Origin: Camarhynchus parvulus
Taxonomy: Eukaryota; Chordata; Aves; Passeriformes; Thraupidae
NCBI RefSeq assembly: GCF_901933205.1
Contig: NC_044576.1
Location: 10,201,024-10,265,023 of the forward strand
DNA length: 64,000 bases
Direction: 5' to 3'
The notes below the pieces were generated by a model. It did no database searches. It was not told the origin of the DNA and saw only the letters and a program-made list of their open reading frames with translations. Made by a program: the position numbers and the translations under genes. The number at the start of each line of letters is the position of its first letter. Positions within the stretch are counted from its first letter, which is position 1. Below are positions 14,499 to 26,728 of the stretch, piece by piece.

Positions 14499-14936
14499 CT
14501 TCATTCCATTTCTGAACACAAGCATCTCTCAGTTGGATTTTACTTGTCCATCTGTCCATAATTATATGGCTATCAGCAATATTTATATTTATGAAGCTCT
14601 AGCACACCAAAAGGCACAACACAGAACGCATCAAAGGCACTCCGTAGAGTGGAAATAAACAAACATGTTCAGACTAAAACACTGTGTGTTTTTCACTGGG
14701 AGTATTTGTTTTAAAATACAGTTGCATACAATTCCTCAGAATCTTCCTGAAAATTTTTGTCTGAACTGAAAGGGTTTAGTGTCAAAGTATCTGCAGTATT
14801 AACTCTAATATTTATCTGCTCATTTCTCTGGCAAATACTTCAATAATGACTGCCTGAATACCACATCTAACCAACTTGGGATTTCCTTTACAACAATTAT
14901 ATCTGAGGCCCTATAGCACACTAATAAAGCAAAATA

Positions 14937-14962
14937 TACAGTAGGCAGTTTTGCCTACTGTA
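14937..14962. repeat. Perfect inverted repeat: 11-bp stem, 4-nt loop
   Basis: The arms tacagtaggca (14937-14947) and tgcctactgta (14952-14962) are exact reverse complements separated by gttt. The flanks do not extend the stem. Function is unknown. Confidence 0.85.
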
Positions 14963-17900
14963 CAAACTATGTCCCAGAGTGCTCTAAGTTAAATGATACA
15001 ATAGTGGTGATAAAAACCTGAAAGTAAAAAAAAAAGGATAAATCCTTAAGGACAGAGAAGTGACATGTATTTTTAGGGAACTTCTAAAGGCCAAGAAGTG
15101 TCACAAAGTCATCCCAAATGTCAAGGATTCTCTTGCAGCTAGGTAGCAAGGTAGTAAATAGGAAAATAAATGAATGTCAGTAGGAAATAACCAGGCAAAA
15201 TGGAGGTAAGAGTGGTGACAGGTGTTCCCAAAAATAGCTGGGCTCTATTTTGACATGCAGAGTAAAGAAACTACACTAAACATAGGCACATTGCCTTTCA
15301 CTAGCATTTTTATTCATGCTGCATTTTTAGAAAGCTGAGATTTGAAAAGAACATTGACATTTCGATGTGCGAAGTGTATTGTGCCATCTCTGTGTATCTG
15401 GATTTTCAGGGCACAGTAAACTGATGAAGGAGGCTAATGGAGACTGCCAAAATAAGCTTTTGTAAGCTGCAGCAGGGAAGGTCTTGGTACAGGGACACCA
15501 ACATGCACAGCCATAGACAGGCACACAAAAGCACAGCAGAACAGGAAAGGGGGCAAAAATGAAACTGAACTCCAAAGATAGAAATCTGTGTGCATCTCAG
15601 AGAGTGGAACGATGCTAAAGGCTCCTCTGAAGCCCATGAAATGGGGCAGTAAATGCGTTCATCAGTGGGAGGGAAGATGGCAGCAGCACAGAGCAGAGTG
15701 AATTCTTTTCTTGGGCAGATTGAACCATTATTGAAAATGGTCAAGGTTATTGCTAAGTAAAAGATGTTAGAAGGGAGAGAGACAGCTATTGTGTTTCCTT
15801 CACATAAGTCATAACATGTGCCTCTGCCATCTGCTCTGCCCCTGTTTGCAGCTGAGGTCAGCTTCTTATTCATTATCAATGTTGTAATCAATCACCAATC
15901 TCTAATTTCAATCTCTTCTTGGACAGAATAAACAGAATACTGTCAGGTGCTATGTTAGTACTGCTTTTACTACCAAGTGGCTTCCAACTACTGCAGCTCT
16001 TAAAAATATTTATAATTGTGACACTGTTCCCAGAGGAGATTCTGTATCTCAGAGCTGAGCCAACAGAGGGCAAGCCCTGTGCAGGCAGCTATTCCCCAGA
16101 TGTCAGTGCTCAGGATATCCTCTGAAGTCACTGTATGATGCACAGGGAGGCACACCCCTGCATCTACTGATAGTAATAATATTATGCATAGCATTTCACC
16201 AAGAGTTTTCAGCAGTACAGGTTTCCAGAAGTTAGCAAGCATTTCAGCAATTTGCATTCAGGAAAGCCATTTGAATATGTGAAAGGAACATAGAGAAGAA
16301 GTAATGCATCCCAGTGTAGTCCAGAAGTACTGTGTCAGTCACAGGAAGCTAGAACAATGAGGCCAGACTAGAATGCACAGAAAAAAGAGCAAGGATGCTG
16401 TATGCCTGTGATCCTCTCTTTTCTGTAACAGCAAGAGAGGTGGCACAGAGGCAGGGACAGGAAGAGCCAGCAGCATCCTCTCCATGAGGCATGAAAGACA
16501 CTGGAGAAAAAACGGAGAGAAAGAGAGATTTTGGCTTACTGTAAGAAATGAAGAAGGATCTACCTGTGCATTCCTATAGATAATATTAACTATGTTGTCA
16601 TATATGTTGTTGTTCTCTATTTTTATAACTCTGTTATTACAGAAGGACATTCCTTTATCTTTTAACCTTGTCTAGTGACCATACTGCCTGTGAATGACAT
16701 GGCACATAAAAAGGCACACTCTGCCTGTGCTGGCCAGGAGCAATGGCACACTCCTGCAGGTTTGCATTAGAGATGGTATATATAAATATAATAATTAGCA
16801 ATGTATAATATTTAAGCTACTTAATATTACAACGTTAAATTTATTTATCGTGTCAACAACTTGTCAACACATTTGAGCTGAATCAATATTACATTTCTTG
16901 CATCATTGCATTCAATTAAATACTAACTATCTTTTGAACTTAAAAATGAAAATCATGTATATGTACATCTATAACTACAAAATGAAAATTATACTATGCT
17001 TGGGACATTATAAGATTTATACATAAAACATTACAACACAATAAAAATGTATCACAACTAACTAACAATGTTAGATTTTGACTCAAGCATCAGATGTCTT
17101 ATTTCAATGTATAATTTGTTTTCAATAAACTTTCTGAAAATGTTCATTAAACATGCAAACTATCTGCAACATAGGAAGTATGTAATTTGGACAAACTCCA
17201 AAATACCTGCAGGGTGTTATTCTTGATTTATGCAACACATAGAAAGGGACAGAAATTATTCAAATGCCTTTATAACTCACTTGTCAGTGCTCCTGCCAAA
17301 GAATGGAAGTACTGAATTCCTACAGATAATACCTAAAGAACAAAATTATTTAACTGATATATACTGAATTTCTTTGCATATGATATGAGAATTACTGTAA
17401 GTTGGAAAGCTGTGCATGCTAGTAATTACTTGCTGCTCTAACTCACATTTCCTGTCAATATTCCTGTGGATGCTGTTTTCCTTACACACACAGCCTTGGA
17501 AGTAAGGTAGCAGCTGCATTTCTCTTTACCTTCAGAATCAATTAAAACTGAAACACTCTCAGCATACCACATTTTGATATTCCATTTATCTATCATCATT
17601 GCACTATAATTGAAACTATGACCGTTGAGCTGCTTTCCTTAGTAAAGGAGATGGACACTAGAAGCTAAACCAGCCCCAAAACTCAGATCAACTCAAAAAC
17701 ACACAATAACTCAGAACACTAGGGGGATGGAAACAGAAAAATAAGAGAAACAGCTTTGAGATCCAAGGAATGCATGATGAGCAAGAAGCAAAGGTGAGAA
17801 CAATTGACATGTAAATTAAAGTAAAAAATAAACCCCAAAACATATATCTGAGACTTAGGACACAGAGAATTTGGGGGTGTGAAAATAGTTTCTTGTCCCA

Positions 17901-20900
17901 TTTTCTGTACTTAAGGTTCAGAATTTTTCATCAGATTAAAAAGATGAAAATGTACATTTAGATACAAAGGGTTTTTAGTTTCCAGTTAATTCATTTGCCA
18001 AAAGAACAGACTCATGATAAAAGACTGATTAACCACTTAAAATAAAAGCTATGCAAGCACCACAGAGCTGAAGTTCTAGGGCAACCACACAGCAGCACTT
18101 CCTCCTTATTGAGATTGTGAGTGAAAGTCACACCAAAGACAGTCACCTTATACCCTCCTGTATTTACAACCATCTCAGAACCCATAAAATTGCTCATGAA
18201 TATTTTTGTTCCTTTCCCTTATTCTCACAAAAAATCTCTAAGATTGGACACTTTATGGGTACAGTTGTTATGGGGATTAGAGAAAATTACTTTTTGTCCA
18301 AGCTTCCACAATTTCCTGAAGAATCCAAGGGCCAGGTATTCCGATGAAACTTGGCGTGCTCATGAGCTTTAAAATGTATCAAGTCTGGACACAGGCAAGA
18401 TTTCAAGCCTAAGAATACCTTTTAAAAGGAGTTTGCATTTTGGCGCTGGGATCTAAGGGTCTCCTGCTTTTCCCAGAAAATCACACATCTGTGGATTCCC
18501 ACAGTATAGGTTACAGTTAACTTCCAGAGACCTTCACTAGGGTCAGATCTCCACTGATTTAGAGCTCAAAAACTCACAAAGAAATAGCCATTATCCTGCT
18601 GGAGGAACATGAACAGAGGAGATGGAAAACAGTTGTGAAAGTGTGTTGCAGAGGCTGGTTATTTTACTGCTGAATACAGAGAAACTAGGTGCATTTTGCA
18701 GATTTCTGAGCGCCAGTTTGAAAAGTTAGTTGATGACTGATTCTGTCACTGGAATCAACTAACAGACCATACTCTGGGGTGTGTAACCCTGCTGACACCA
18801 CCAAACTGCAGCATTGAGGCAGTAGTGCAGGGAACAGGAAAAGGGTGTGTGTTAATGAATCCTCCTTTGTGTGCTTTACACGTTCCCAAACTGAAAATCA
18901 ATAGCAAACAGCCTATGAATCAGACTTGAGTATAATTTTGTGTGTTAAGGCAGGTGGGCATGTTCCAAGGAAATATGATGTTCTGTAAATAGATAGCTGG
19001 GCAAGTTGAAAGATTCCTCATTGGATATTGGGATTGAAATGTAAAAATGTACAGTTTTTGAAGTTTTCAAGCTATGATTAGAGGATAATGTAGGAGAAAG
19101 GCAATATGTTATGCTTAGAGCTGAAAGAAATAATGTCTGCATCATAAAGCTTTAATATTCAAAGTTACCCAGTTACTTTTAAATTAAAAGCCCCTGACTA
19201 CTCCTCACTATTGTAACTTTCTATTTTCAAACTTTTAAGTTCTCCATAATGTTTTGTCTCATGCTATTATCTCCAAAGGATTTTGATGAGGTTATTAGAG
19301 CAGTGGGTGAACTGGAGTTGTGCAGACATGAACTGCTGTAAAGCAGCAGTACAGAACTGTCACTAAGTCACAGGAATTTATAGCTCAGGGAGCCATAACT
19401 GTGCAAAGAGAAACAATAAAATGCAGTTATGCTCAACCATCTGGGTATATTTTCCTACACAGGCAACTAAAATTTTAATAGAAAAGTGCATACAATTAAA
19501 TTAGGTCATTTAGTAGCATACAAGGTTTGGTTTGACGATTCAGGGAACACAAGGTTTTACACAATAACACGAATTCCTCTTCAATTAAATGAAAATGCTG
19601 TTTTTGCTTTCTCTGCATAGCTGTTGGTAATTTTTGTCTTACAGGGTGCTATTTTACTTTTACCAGACTAATTATTGAAATCTTCATTTAAGATAAGAAA
19701 GAACATCCCTGTCCTCTTGTGTGTCAAAATGATAACAATGGGTACATTGATTCCTGCTGCTTTGATTCCTGTAATTTGCTGATGCAAACAATTTAAATTT
19801 CTTGCTGTGTTTTCTCTTCCACACATTATTGCAACTGTCTTCTTATGCCCTTTTAGTCCAAGCCAGGTCAGAAAGAAGAAGAAGAAATGATGCTTTTTAA
19901 AGGAGCTATTTGCAACCTACAAGATTTACAGGGCAGCAGCTAGTAACAAAATAGACATATTTTCGTCATGGTTAGTGACCAATGAGCAGAAAAACCTGAT
20001 GGGATAGATTTCCATTACACTGGATTTGTGGTACAGCTTCAAATCTGACAGAAGCTTTTTTTCCAGATACTGGAAGTTCCTTTTGAAGGTTTGGAATAGA
20101 AATACCAAAGTGGTTGGCAGAGGGGAAGAAAAACAAAACTAGTGATTTGAGAAGATTTTGCTTAAATTACACACTTATTTGGACTGAATCACAGGCATTC
20201 AAAACTTGGAGATCACTAAACTCTGTAAATAGTTTTAGGACCAGGACACTATGTGAGCTAAGCAGAGAATCATGCAGGAGTCTCAAAAGTCAGTGCCTTA
20301 TCATTTGAATTGAGATGCGAAAAGATGTGAAAAGAATGAGAAATTCTGGGTGACCACAACTGACCTGGCTGTTCCTATTGTCTGGTTACAAAAGCAGCAC
20401 TTCCTTCTGAGACTAAATACAGGCAAACTTATCATTTGGTTCTCCACTCCCTCCCAGGGCCCCTCTCCTCTTTAATGGTAAAACAGAAAAATTTATGTGT
20501 TATTTAATTCTACAATGAACTTATGAGATTGGTAACTTGCTTTTCACTAACAGGGGATTATAAAAATATGTAGATTTAACACTGTTGCTTAGGTAAACAG
20601 AATTTATATAAAGACTCTTGTATCAAATGCTGAAAGTTCTGGAATATGTAATTCACGGCTGGTGGTTAAAGTCAAGTGTTCAGGGTTTTAATCTGATTAG
20701 TGAATTCAGAACTCATGCTAGGAAAGTATATTCTTCCAAAAGGTAATTTCTTACAACACCATATTCCCAACACTTCTCCCCCATCCCAAAGAATCAAATG
20801 TATTGCTGTAGCTCAGTACTTTTTGTACAGTGGCTAGCTTAAGTTCTGCAGCTGTACCTGAATGCATGAACAGCTTCAAATTTGTTTAGCAGCCCATTCA

Positions 20901-21389
20901 ACCTTTAAGAATGCAAAAAGCTCCTTCTGTTTCTCTCATACCTTCTAACTAGCACACCATAAATATCTCATCTTACTAACTGCATCATCACAAGATAAAA
21001 ATGGTAAAACATTTTATATTATTTACATGAGTTTCAAGCAAATTCTCAAGTTTCCATGGCAAAACACATTCATCTGGTATTTTTCACTGTATTTATTAAT
21101 TTATTCAAAATCCCTATCAGAAATTCCATGCACATGAGCACAGAAAATTCGAACAGCTCTAAATGCACTAAATTCCCATAAATACAATCTTATATCACTT
21201 CCATCTTGACACACTCCTATGCAAAATTAATGGATAATTATCTTAACAGAAGAGCTTAAAAAGTGAATGACCCACTCCTTGTTCTAAGAAACCAAATTAA
21301 CAGATTTGAATAATGTGGGTATAACAGACACCAAACAAGCTCATTATTCAACATTCTCCTAGAAAAACAAAATCTCTCATTTATATTCC
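14963..21389. other. No gene seen; AT-rich unique sequence
   Basis: The 161-codon minus frame at 15406-15891 is overlapped by two other minus frames in different phases and has no domain, so I treat it as chance. The stretch 16780-17160 is exceptionally AT-rich but not a simple repeat. Confidence 0.55.
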
Positions 21390-21665
21390 CAGCGTGGCTT
21401 TAGATTTTGGTCTACACAGTCGCTTGGGGCAGGAAATTTCAGGTACTATAGAGCTCCCCATGGCATGGGGCTGCAGCCAGTGGGACTGCAAAGCTCCTGC
21501 TGGATCCCTGTCACTATCAGCAGCGGAATTGAGGTGTACCATACCGAGGAGCACTTCACATTACAGCTCACCACCGATGACACCAGCCAGCTCTGTCACA
21601 AGAAGGAACTAATTATTTGTTTGGAACAGATTATGCTGCTTTGTTGAAATCCTCTTCAAGGTGGG
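21390..21665 (+). other. Weakly exon-like patch, no family recognised
   Basis: This stretch has balanced base composition, several CpGs and a continuous open frame from about 21390 to the stop at 21645-21647 (second half of the frame: residues around IEVYHTEEHFTLQLTTDD). AG acceptor-like sites occur at 21391-21392 and 21441-21442, and a donor-like aag|gtgggg follows at 21661, after the stop. A second frame is also open (21394-21612). No match to a known protein comes to mind. It could be a pseudo-exon or chance. Confidence 0.25.
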
Positions 21666-23963
21666 GGAATAAGGAGAAGGCCACCCTGTTCTTTGAGTGC
21701 AGTAGTGCTTAAGCAGATGGGACTATACATATGGATGAAATAATTAAGATTCAATGTGTAAATGCACTACACATTCTGCCCTCCCTGCAATTAAGAGATT
21801 TTACTTTAGGCTACGGAAGCATACTCCTACAAAACCCAACCCAAAATAACTACAAAGAACTTTCTATATGTTAAGCTAAAAAAACATTCTGAAGAGGAAA
21901 GTAAGGCATGATATGCCATAACTGTTTTTCAGCACAGTAATAGCAGAAACATAAAGGTGTTACTCCAAAACTGGATTTATGAATTAGTTTCACTCATGTT
22001 TGTGTACCAAACATTATGTTTTGTAAGATTCTACCTTCAATAAAAGAAAACACTTTAATTTTTCTTTTAAGAAAAACTATCTCATAAGAATAGGAATATT
22101 CAACAAAACTGAAGTAATAGAAATTAGAGTACCAGCTGGGCTACACCACATTTTGTGGAGGAAAAGCATAATACCAATCTTTAGTATTTTCAACCATGCT
22201 AATGACACTGAAGGGTTTGCTGACAAATTTTAGAGACTGAATTTAACCTGTAACCCAAGCGTAGACACTAAAATCATATTCTGAAAACTCTCCTAGAACA
22301 ATCTGCATCCTAATTATTCAGTAGCTATTCTAGATGATCTTCAGTTTAAATTCCTTTATAATAAAATCTATTCATATTTTATCTGCTGCTTTACCTTAAT
22401 TGAGATTTCCAATAAATTGTAATAGTTTGCCAGCAAATGTAATATTTTCTCTAAACTACAGATATGGGATTGACATCATTAATTACAGTATTTTTGACCA
22501 CATATTCCCTTGAAACCTTTCAAAACCAGGATAAAACATATTTTTCATCCCTTGTGATAGTGTTAAATGACCAATACACATTGTTAAAGGTGCTCAATCC
22601 ATGATGGAACCTCATGCAAAATTTGGGTTTCCTGCAATCATAAAACCAAATGAAGATAGACAGAGGACACATTCTTGAAAAGTCAGGTGCACTTTTGTAG
22701 AGATTTTTCAATCCAATATTGGATCTTTATAACCAACTGTGGTTTTGGAGAAAAATATCATTAAATATGCAGTTTTATAAACTTAAAATGTATCCTCTTC
22801 TATGACAGTAGTCAATTACTTTAAATATAAGTATTTGTTCTAACAATTACAGGAAAACATCTGCTTTCACCTAGCACCAAATCAACAATAACACTTAAAA
22901 ACCGATGCACCAATAGCTCTGATTCTGGTCAGAAGGAGGGATTCAATGTACCTGTTATGCAAATGAGATGAGATGTAAGTTTCTGAAGTTCGGTCTTATT
23001 CTAAAAGTGTTCCTTCTGCTCCTAATCACAGAAGATTACAATTCTACTTACAGGAAATTACACCCATCATTTCAAGTTAATATAAATTAAATGTATGATA
23101 GAGATTTAATCCAAATGAGATGTCTGAGATTCTGTTCCTGCTTCTCCTTCTGGATAACATATATTTGATTTGACTGTGCATTTAAAAGTTGAGTTCTCGT
23201 CTGTCACTCATCCTGACAGCCCTTCACTGATACTCTCTGCTCTGAGATTAATAAAAGCTCTGAAGGCTCCTTAACCCCAGAGTGAAGACAGAAAGATGGA
23301 AATGGACTCAGCCAGCTGCAACCAGAAAATTCTTGGATGTCCTTGCTAAAATGGGAACCAAAGATTCTCATCTGAAGCACTCCAGAAAAGGTAACTGTCT
23401 TTGAATGACTTTCAAAATCAGATCAGCAATTTCCAGTGTTAGTGTCTGTTGCAAAGGTATCAGCAGCTATATTCTCTCTTGTGGTACATATGATGAATTG
23501 TCATATTTATAAGAACACACCTTCATATAATCAGAGAGATTAACTCTAATCAAATGAGAATATAGAAAATATGTTTAGAAAGATGATGATTTCAAAGTCT
23601 GATCTCTCTCTTTCACACCACCCGAAACACAGTAAACTCATGGCAGTTACATCTTTTCTCCCTGTGTGGTCCAACAGTTGCATATGGTGAAAGATGGAGA
23701 AGGTGACAATTAGGGCCAGATTTCATGGCCCTGTAATCTGTGCAAACCTCTGGGTTGCAGGAGGAGCCAGTTCATACAACTGCTTCACTGGGAAATCTTG
23801 GAGATATCTTGCCTGAATTACTGTATATTATGGAAATTTGGACACTATTTTAAAATGTGAGAGAACCAGAAAGCCTCATGAAGCAAATGAAAGAGTTTGA
23901 CCTCATAGGAAATGAAAATATTCCAACCACTAACATATCTCAACTTTATCCTAAAATATATGG
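21666..23963. other. No gene seen; AT-rich unique sequence
   Basis: Frames do not exceed 65 codons. The 65-codon + frame at 23857-24054 runs into the left arm of the inverted repeat and is not convincing. Confidence 0.55.
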
Positions 23964-24107
23964 TTCTGTTTTTGGAAGGAAAGACTTTCTTCCTCTGAAT
24001 ATTCTGTTCTATAAGAGGGTTCAGGGCTTTGAGTCAAGTCATATGAGCTCATGAATTCTTTGGGGAAAAGAGCATAAGACTAAACTTTTGGGTTGTGCAC
24101 TGGCTTG
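23964..24107 (+). repeat. Left arm of a long inverted repeat (144 bp)
   Basis: This segment reappears as its reverse complement at 25175-25318. I aligned the arms base by base: both are 144 nt, no gap is needed, and 137 positions match (95%). A core of about 58 bp (roughly 23996-24053) is identical. The seven differences lie towards both ends of the arm. Similarity stops abruptly on both sides, and I see no matching target-site duplication or terminal TA. The arm does not resemble CR1 or the LTR in this window. It may be a recent inverted duplication or long terminal inverted repeats of an unrecognised non-autonomous element. The sequence match is certain; the origin is not. Confidence 0.95.
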
Positions 24108-25174
24108 TGTAAGTTCCATTCATAAGGATTTAACATTTCTCTGTGTATTTTTAAAGACCTAGAACAGATACCTTTAGCAGGGACAGCTCTGGTCTTACAA
24201 GTCTCCATTTGGAATCTTGTCTACCATTTTCATTAAGCTGGGCTCTTCTTTTAGAAGACAACCCTTCTTTTCACAGATTGTATAAATGCTAATAAAAATT
24301 ACTTTTTAAAATAGATGCTAAAATGATCGCCTTTAAGAGTTGTCCAAAGTGGTTTAATTAAAGATTTTTCAAGTGAATAATGCTTTTAAGCCAGACAGAA
24401 GAGGACCATTAAGCAATATCCATTTTACAGGTCCAGGGTTCACTCTCTTTTCAGTTGATACCCAGAGAAGACCTAAGTTGAAAATCTTTTTCAATCACTT
24501 ATATTCAGGTATATGGAAACATTTAGAAAGTTTTGTTTTCACTTTGTCATGGGAGGAAGAAGACCCAGAAAGGTCAATGCTGCCACAAAAACCTGGGTTT
24601 GGGCCATCTTCTCTAGTTACGAGTCAACTCAGTGCTTTAATCTTCAAGACCACTTTTGAAGAGGATGCCAAACAGATGCTGCCTGGATCAGCTTTTAATG
24701 ACAATATCATTACATGTGAAGTTGTACCATATTTTCACCTGTTTGTTGTGTGCTCACTGCCTTCGGGAAGTGCGGGAGGAGCATGTGATTTGAGAATTAT
24801 TACAATTGTTAAATATAGAATGGATATTTTTCAAAGTCTCAAATGGGAGTTGGAGTTAAATTTCCTTTCAAACTCTCACCAGTAAGACTTCTGGGAATTT
24901 TATATATTTTGTAGAAATTTCCAAGGCCATTATACTGACTTTGCTGTATTTGTTTTTGCTTGTATACCTACTTATCATATGAGGAGAGGGAAGAAGAAAT
25001 TAACATCAAGACCATGAAGAAACTTACTCAACATGGAAATTTTAAACATGCTGTGGCCCATGTGACAACACTGCACAGGACAGAACCTGTATCACACCAG
25101 ACACCTCCAACAGGATGCTGCAGTTTGAGTGATACTTTGTGTGTGCAAGGAGGAATAAAAAAACCAAAATCCCC
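24108..25174. other. Spacer of the long inverted repeat, with a 170-codon open frame of unknown status
   Basis: The 1,067-bp spacer contains the longest open frame in the window, 24373-24885 on the + strand (170 codons). It lies wholly between the arms. The translation has no transposase DDE/DDD signature, zinc-binding pattern, signal peptide or other motif I recognise, and its composition looks like translated AT-rich DNA. A length of about 1.35 kb with long inverted ends is within the range of small DNA transposons, which is the only reason to look at the frame. I think chance is the more likely explanation. Confidence 0.4.
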
Positions 25175-25318
25175 CAAGCAAGTGCACAACCCAAAAGTTT
25201 AGTCTTATGCTCTTTTTCCCTAAGAATCCATGAGCTCATATGACTTGACTCAAAGCCCTGAACCCTCTTATAGAACAGAATATTCAGGGGAGGAAAGTCT
25301 TTCCTTCCAAAAAAAGAA
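25175..25318 (-). repeat. Right arm of a long inverted repeat (144 bp)
   Basis: This is the reverse-complement partner of 23964-24107, with seven mismatches and no indels. The outer edge runs into a short A tract (25309-25315), which blurs the exact boundary by a few bases. The arms enclose a 1,067-bp spacer, so the whole structure spans 1,355 bp. An RNA crossing both arms could fold into a nearly perfect 144-bp duplex. Confidence 0.95.
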
Positions 25319-26625
25319 ATTAAGAAAGTAGGGGAAGAAATATGTCACATAAATGGTTCCCAGTCTCCCATGAGATTTCATTTATAAAAATGTTGCAACC
25401 ATTTAACATAATGGAGCATAGAGCCCTTTATGCTTTGGTTGCATACAAAATTTGTTTGCAGAAATTCAGCAGGCTTGGTATAGCAGCAACAAGATTCAGA
25501 TACTCAGAAAAATGAGGCATTAGAACTACTGTAAAGTTACCTGCTTCATGGAAACAGTTTATATAAAAACATTGCAAATATGTGGGAAAGTATGGATGTG
25601 AAAATAATAAATCAGATTTTGAGGGCTAATGAGTCCTTTAAATAAATAGCAGAATTTGGATGATCCCTTCTGTTCTGGTTTGCACTGGTAGGGATATCTC
25701 GGAGTTATGATGATAGATAAGCATGCTAAGGGAGCAATCATCCATGTAAATTTGTCTGACATCAACAAGAATCAAGAAGAGGGAGGCACAGCAAGCTTCT
25801 ACTTTCAATAGAGAATAAATATGGTGTTAGAGTAGTGCATTTGTCAATACCCAGGCACAAAGAATACAATATTTAAAAACTCAAAGCACTAAATGCAGCA
25901 GTCCTTCAACATACAGAAATCCTGCTGAGGACAATGCATGTCTTGCTTGATGAAAGGCTGACAAATCTGTCCCAGAGATAAAAAACCCCGTGGTTATTTC
26001 TGCTTATTTCATACCGTCACACTTAAACATAAATGGGTGAATTTCAAGCACAGCAGGAGAGCAATAGAAAAACCATGGCTTAAGCAAATTGCTAAGCAAT
26101 TTGCCTACAAGTCTCACTTACAAACTTCTGCTAGACCAACAAATAGAGCAATACTGGAGAAGAATCCTTAAAAGCCACCAGAACTTAGGTAAGTTCATAA
26201 ACTTTTAAGTCAGGATATAAGACAACAAGTTTATTGGCACCACCAATTCTTGGACTTCTTTAAATAGCTCTCTCCAGCTTGAGCCACTAAGAGAGCTGGA
26301 AGTTCTGCTGCCCGTAATACAAGTAATACAGTATTAATGATGCAAGCAATACCATAAATATTATTTGCATTAATAATGCAGGTAACAGATTAAGTATTGT
26401 CTCTCTGATTTACAGTGCAAGCACTACTTGACGATCTTCAGTTCAGTGTTAAGATGACAACAGCTGCTTTTTACTGATTCTTTCATTCTAAACTGGAAGT
26501 ATCAAGATCTATTTCCTGAAATTGATCTAATCTGCTTTTAACAGATTTAGGGCTAGTTATTTCCTGACTTTGTTTTCTGGGGCCAAATCATGAATACTTT
26601 TAGACTTGAGGAGGTTTTGTGGGTT
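25319..26625. other. No gene seen; unique sequence
   Basis: One small hairpin (26084-26104). Between 26310 and 26400 several taat/attaatgcat-type phrases cluster, including the near-palindrome tgcattaataatgca. Otherwise nothing was recognised. Confidence 0.55.
26084..26104. repeat. Short inverted repeat: 9-bp stem, 3-nt loop
   Basis: The arms gcaaattgc (26084-26092) and gcaatttgc (26096-26104) are exact reverse complements around taa. No function can be assigned. Confidence 0.65.
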
Positions 26626-26659
26626 GGGTTTTTTTTTTTTTTGTTTTGTTTTGTTTTTT

Positions 26660-26702
<43 letters not shown>

Positions 26703-26728
26703 GTTTGGTTTTTTTTGTTTTGTTTTTT
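26626..26728. repeat. (TTTTG)n simple repeat, interrupted by poly-T
   Basis: About 100 bp consist only of T and G, mostly ttttg units with runs of 10-14 T and a few tttg and ttttttg variants. On the minus strand it reads as (CAAAA)n, a form A-rich retroposon tails can grow into. No element body is recognisable next to it. The minus-strand lysine/glutamine/asparagine-rich frame across it is an artefact. Confidence 0.95.

Larger units (their letters stand above)
9479..14936. other. No gene seen; AT-rich unique sequence with a few simple repeats
   Basis: Apart from the poly-T, (AAAC)n and small hairpin listed separately, I see no element, RNA gene or convincing coding frame. The longest frames are 96 codons. 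Confidence 0.55.

Noticed and set aside
15406..15891. 161-codon minus-strand open frame
   Set aside because: Two other minus frames overlap it in different phases, it has no recognised domain, and the length is reachable by chance in 64 kb of AT-rich DNA.
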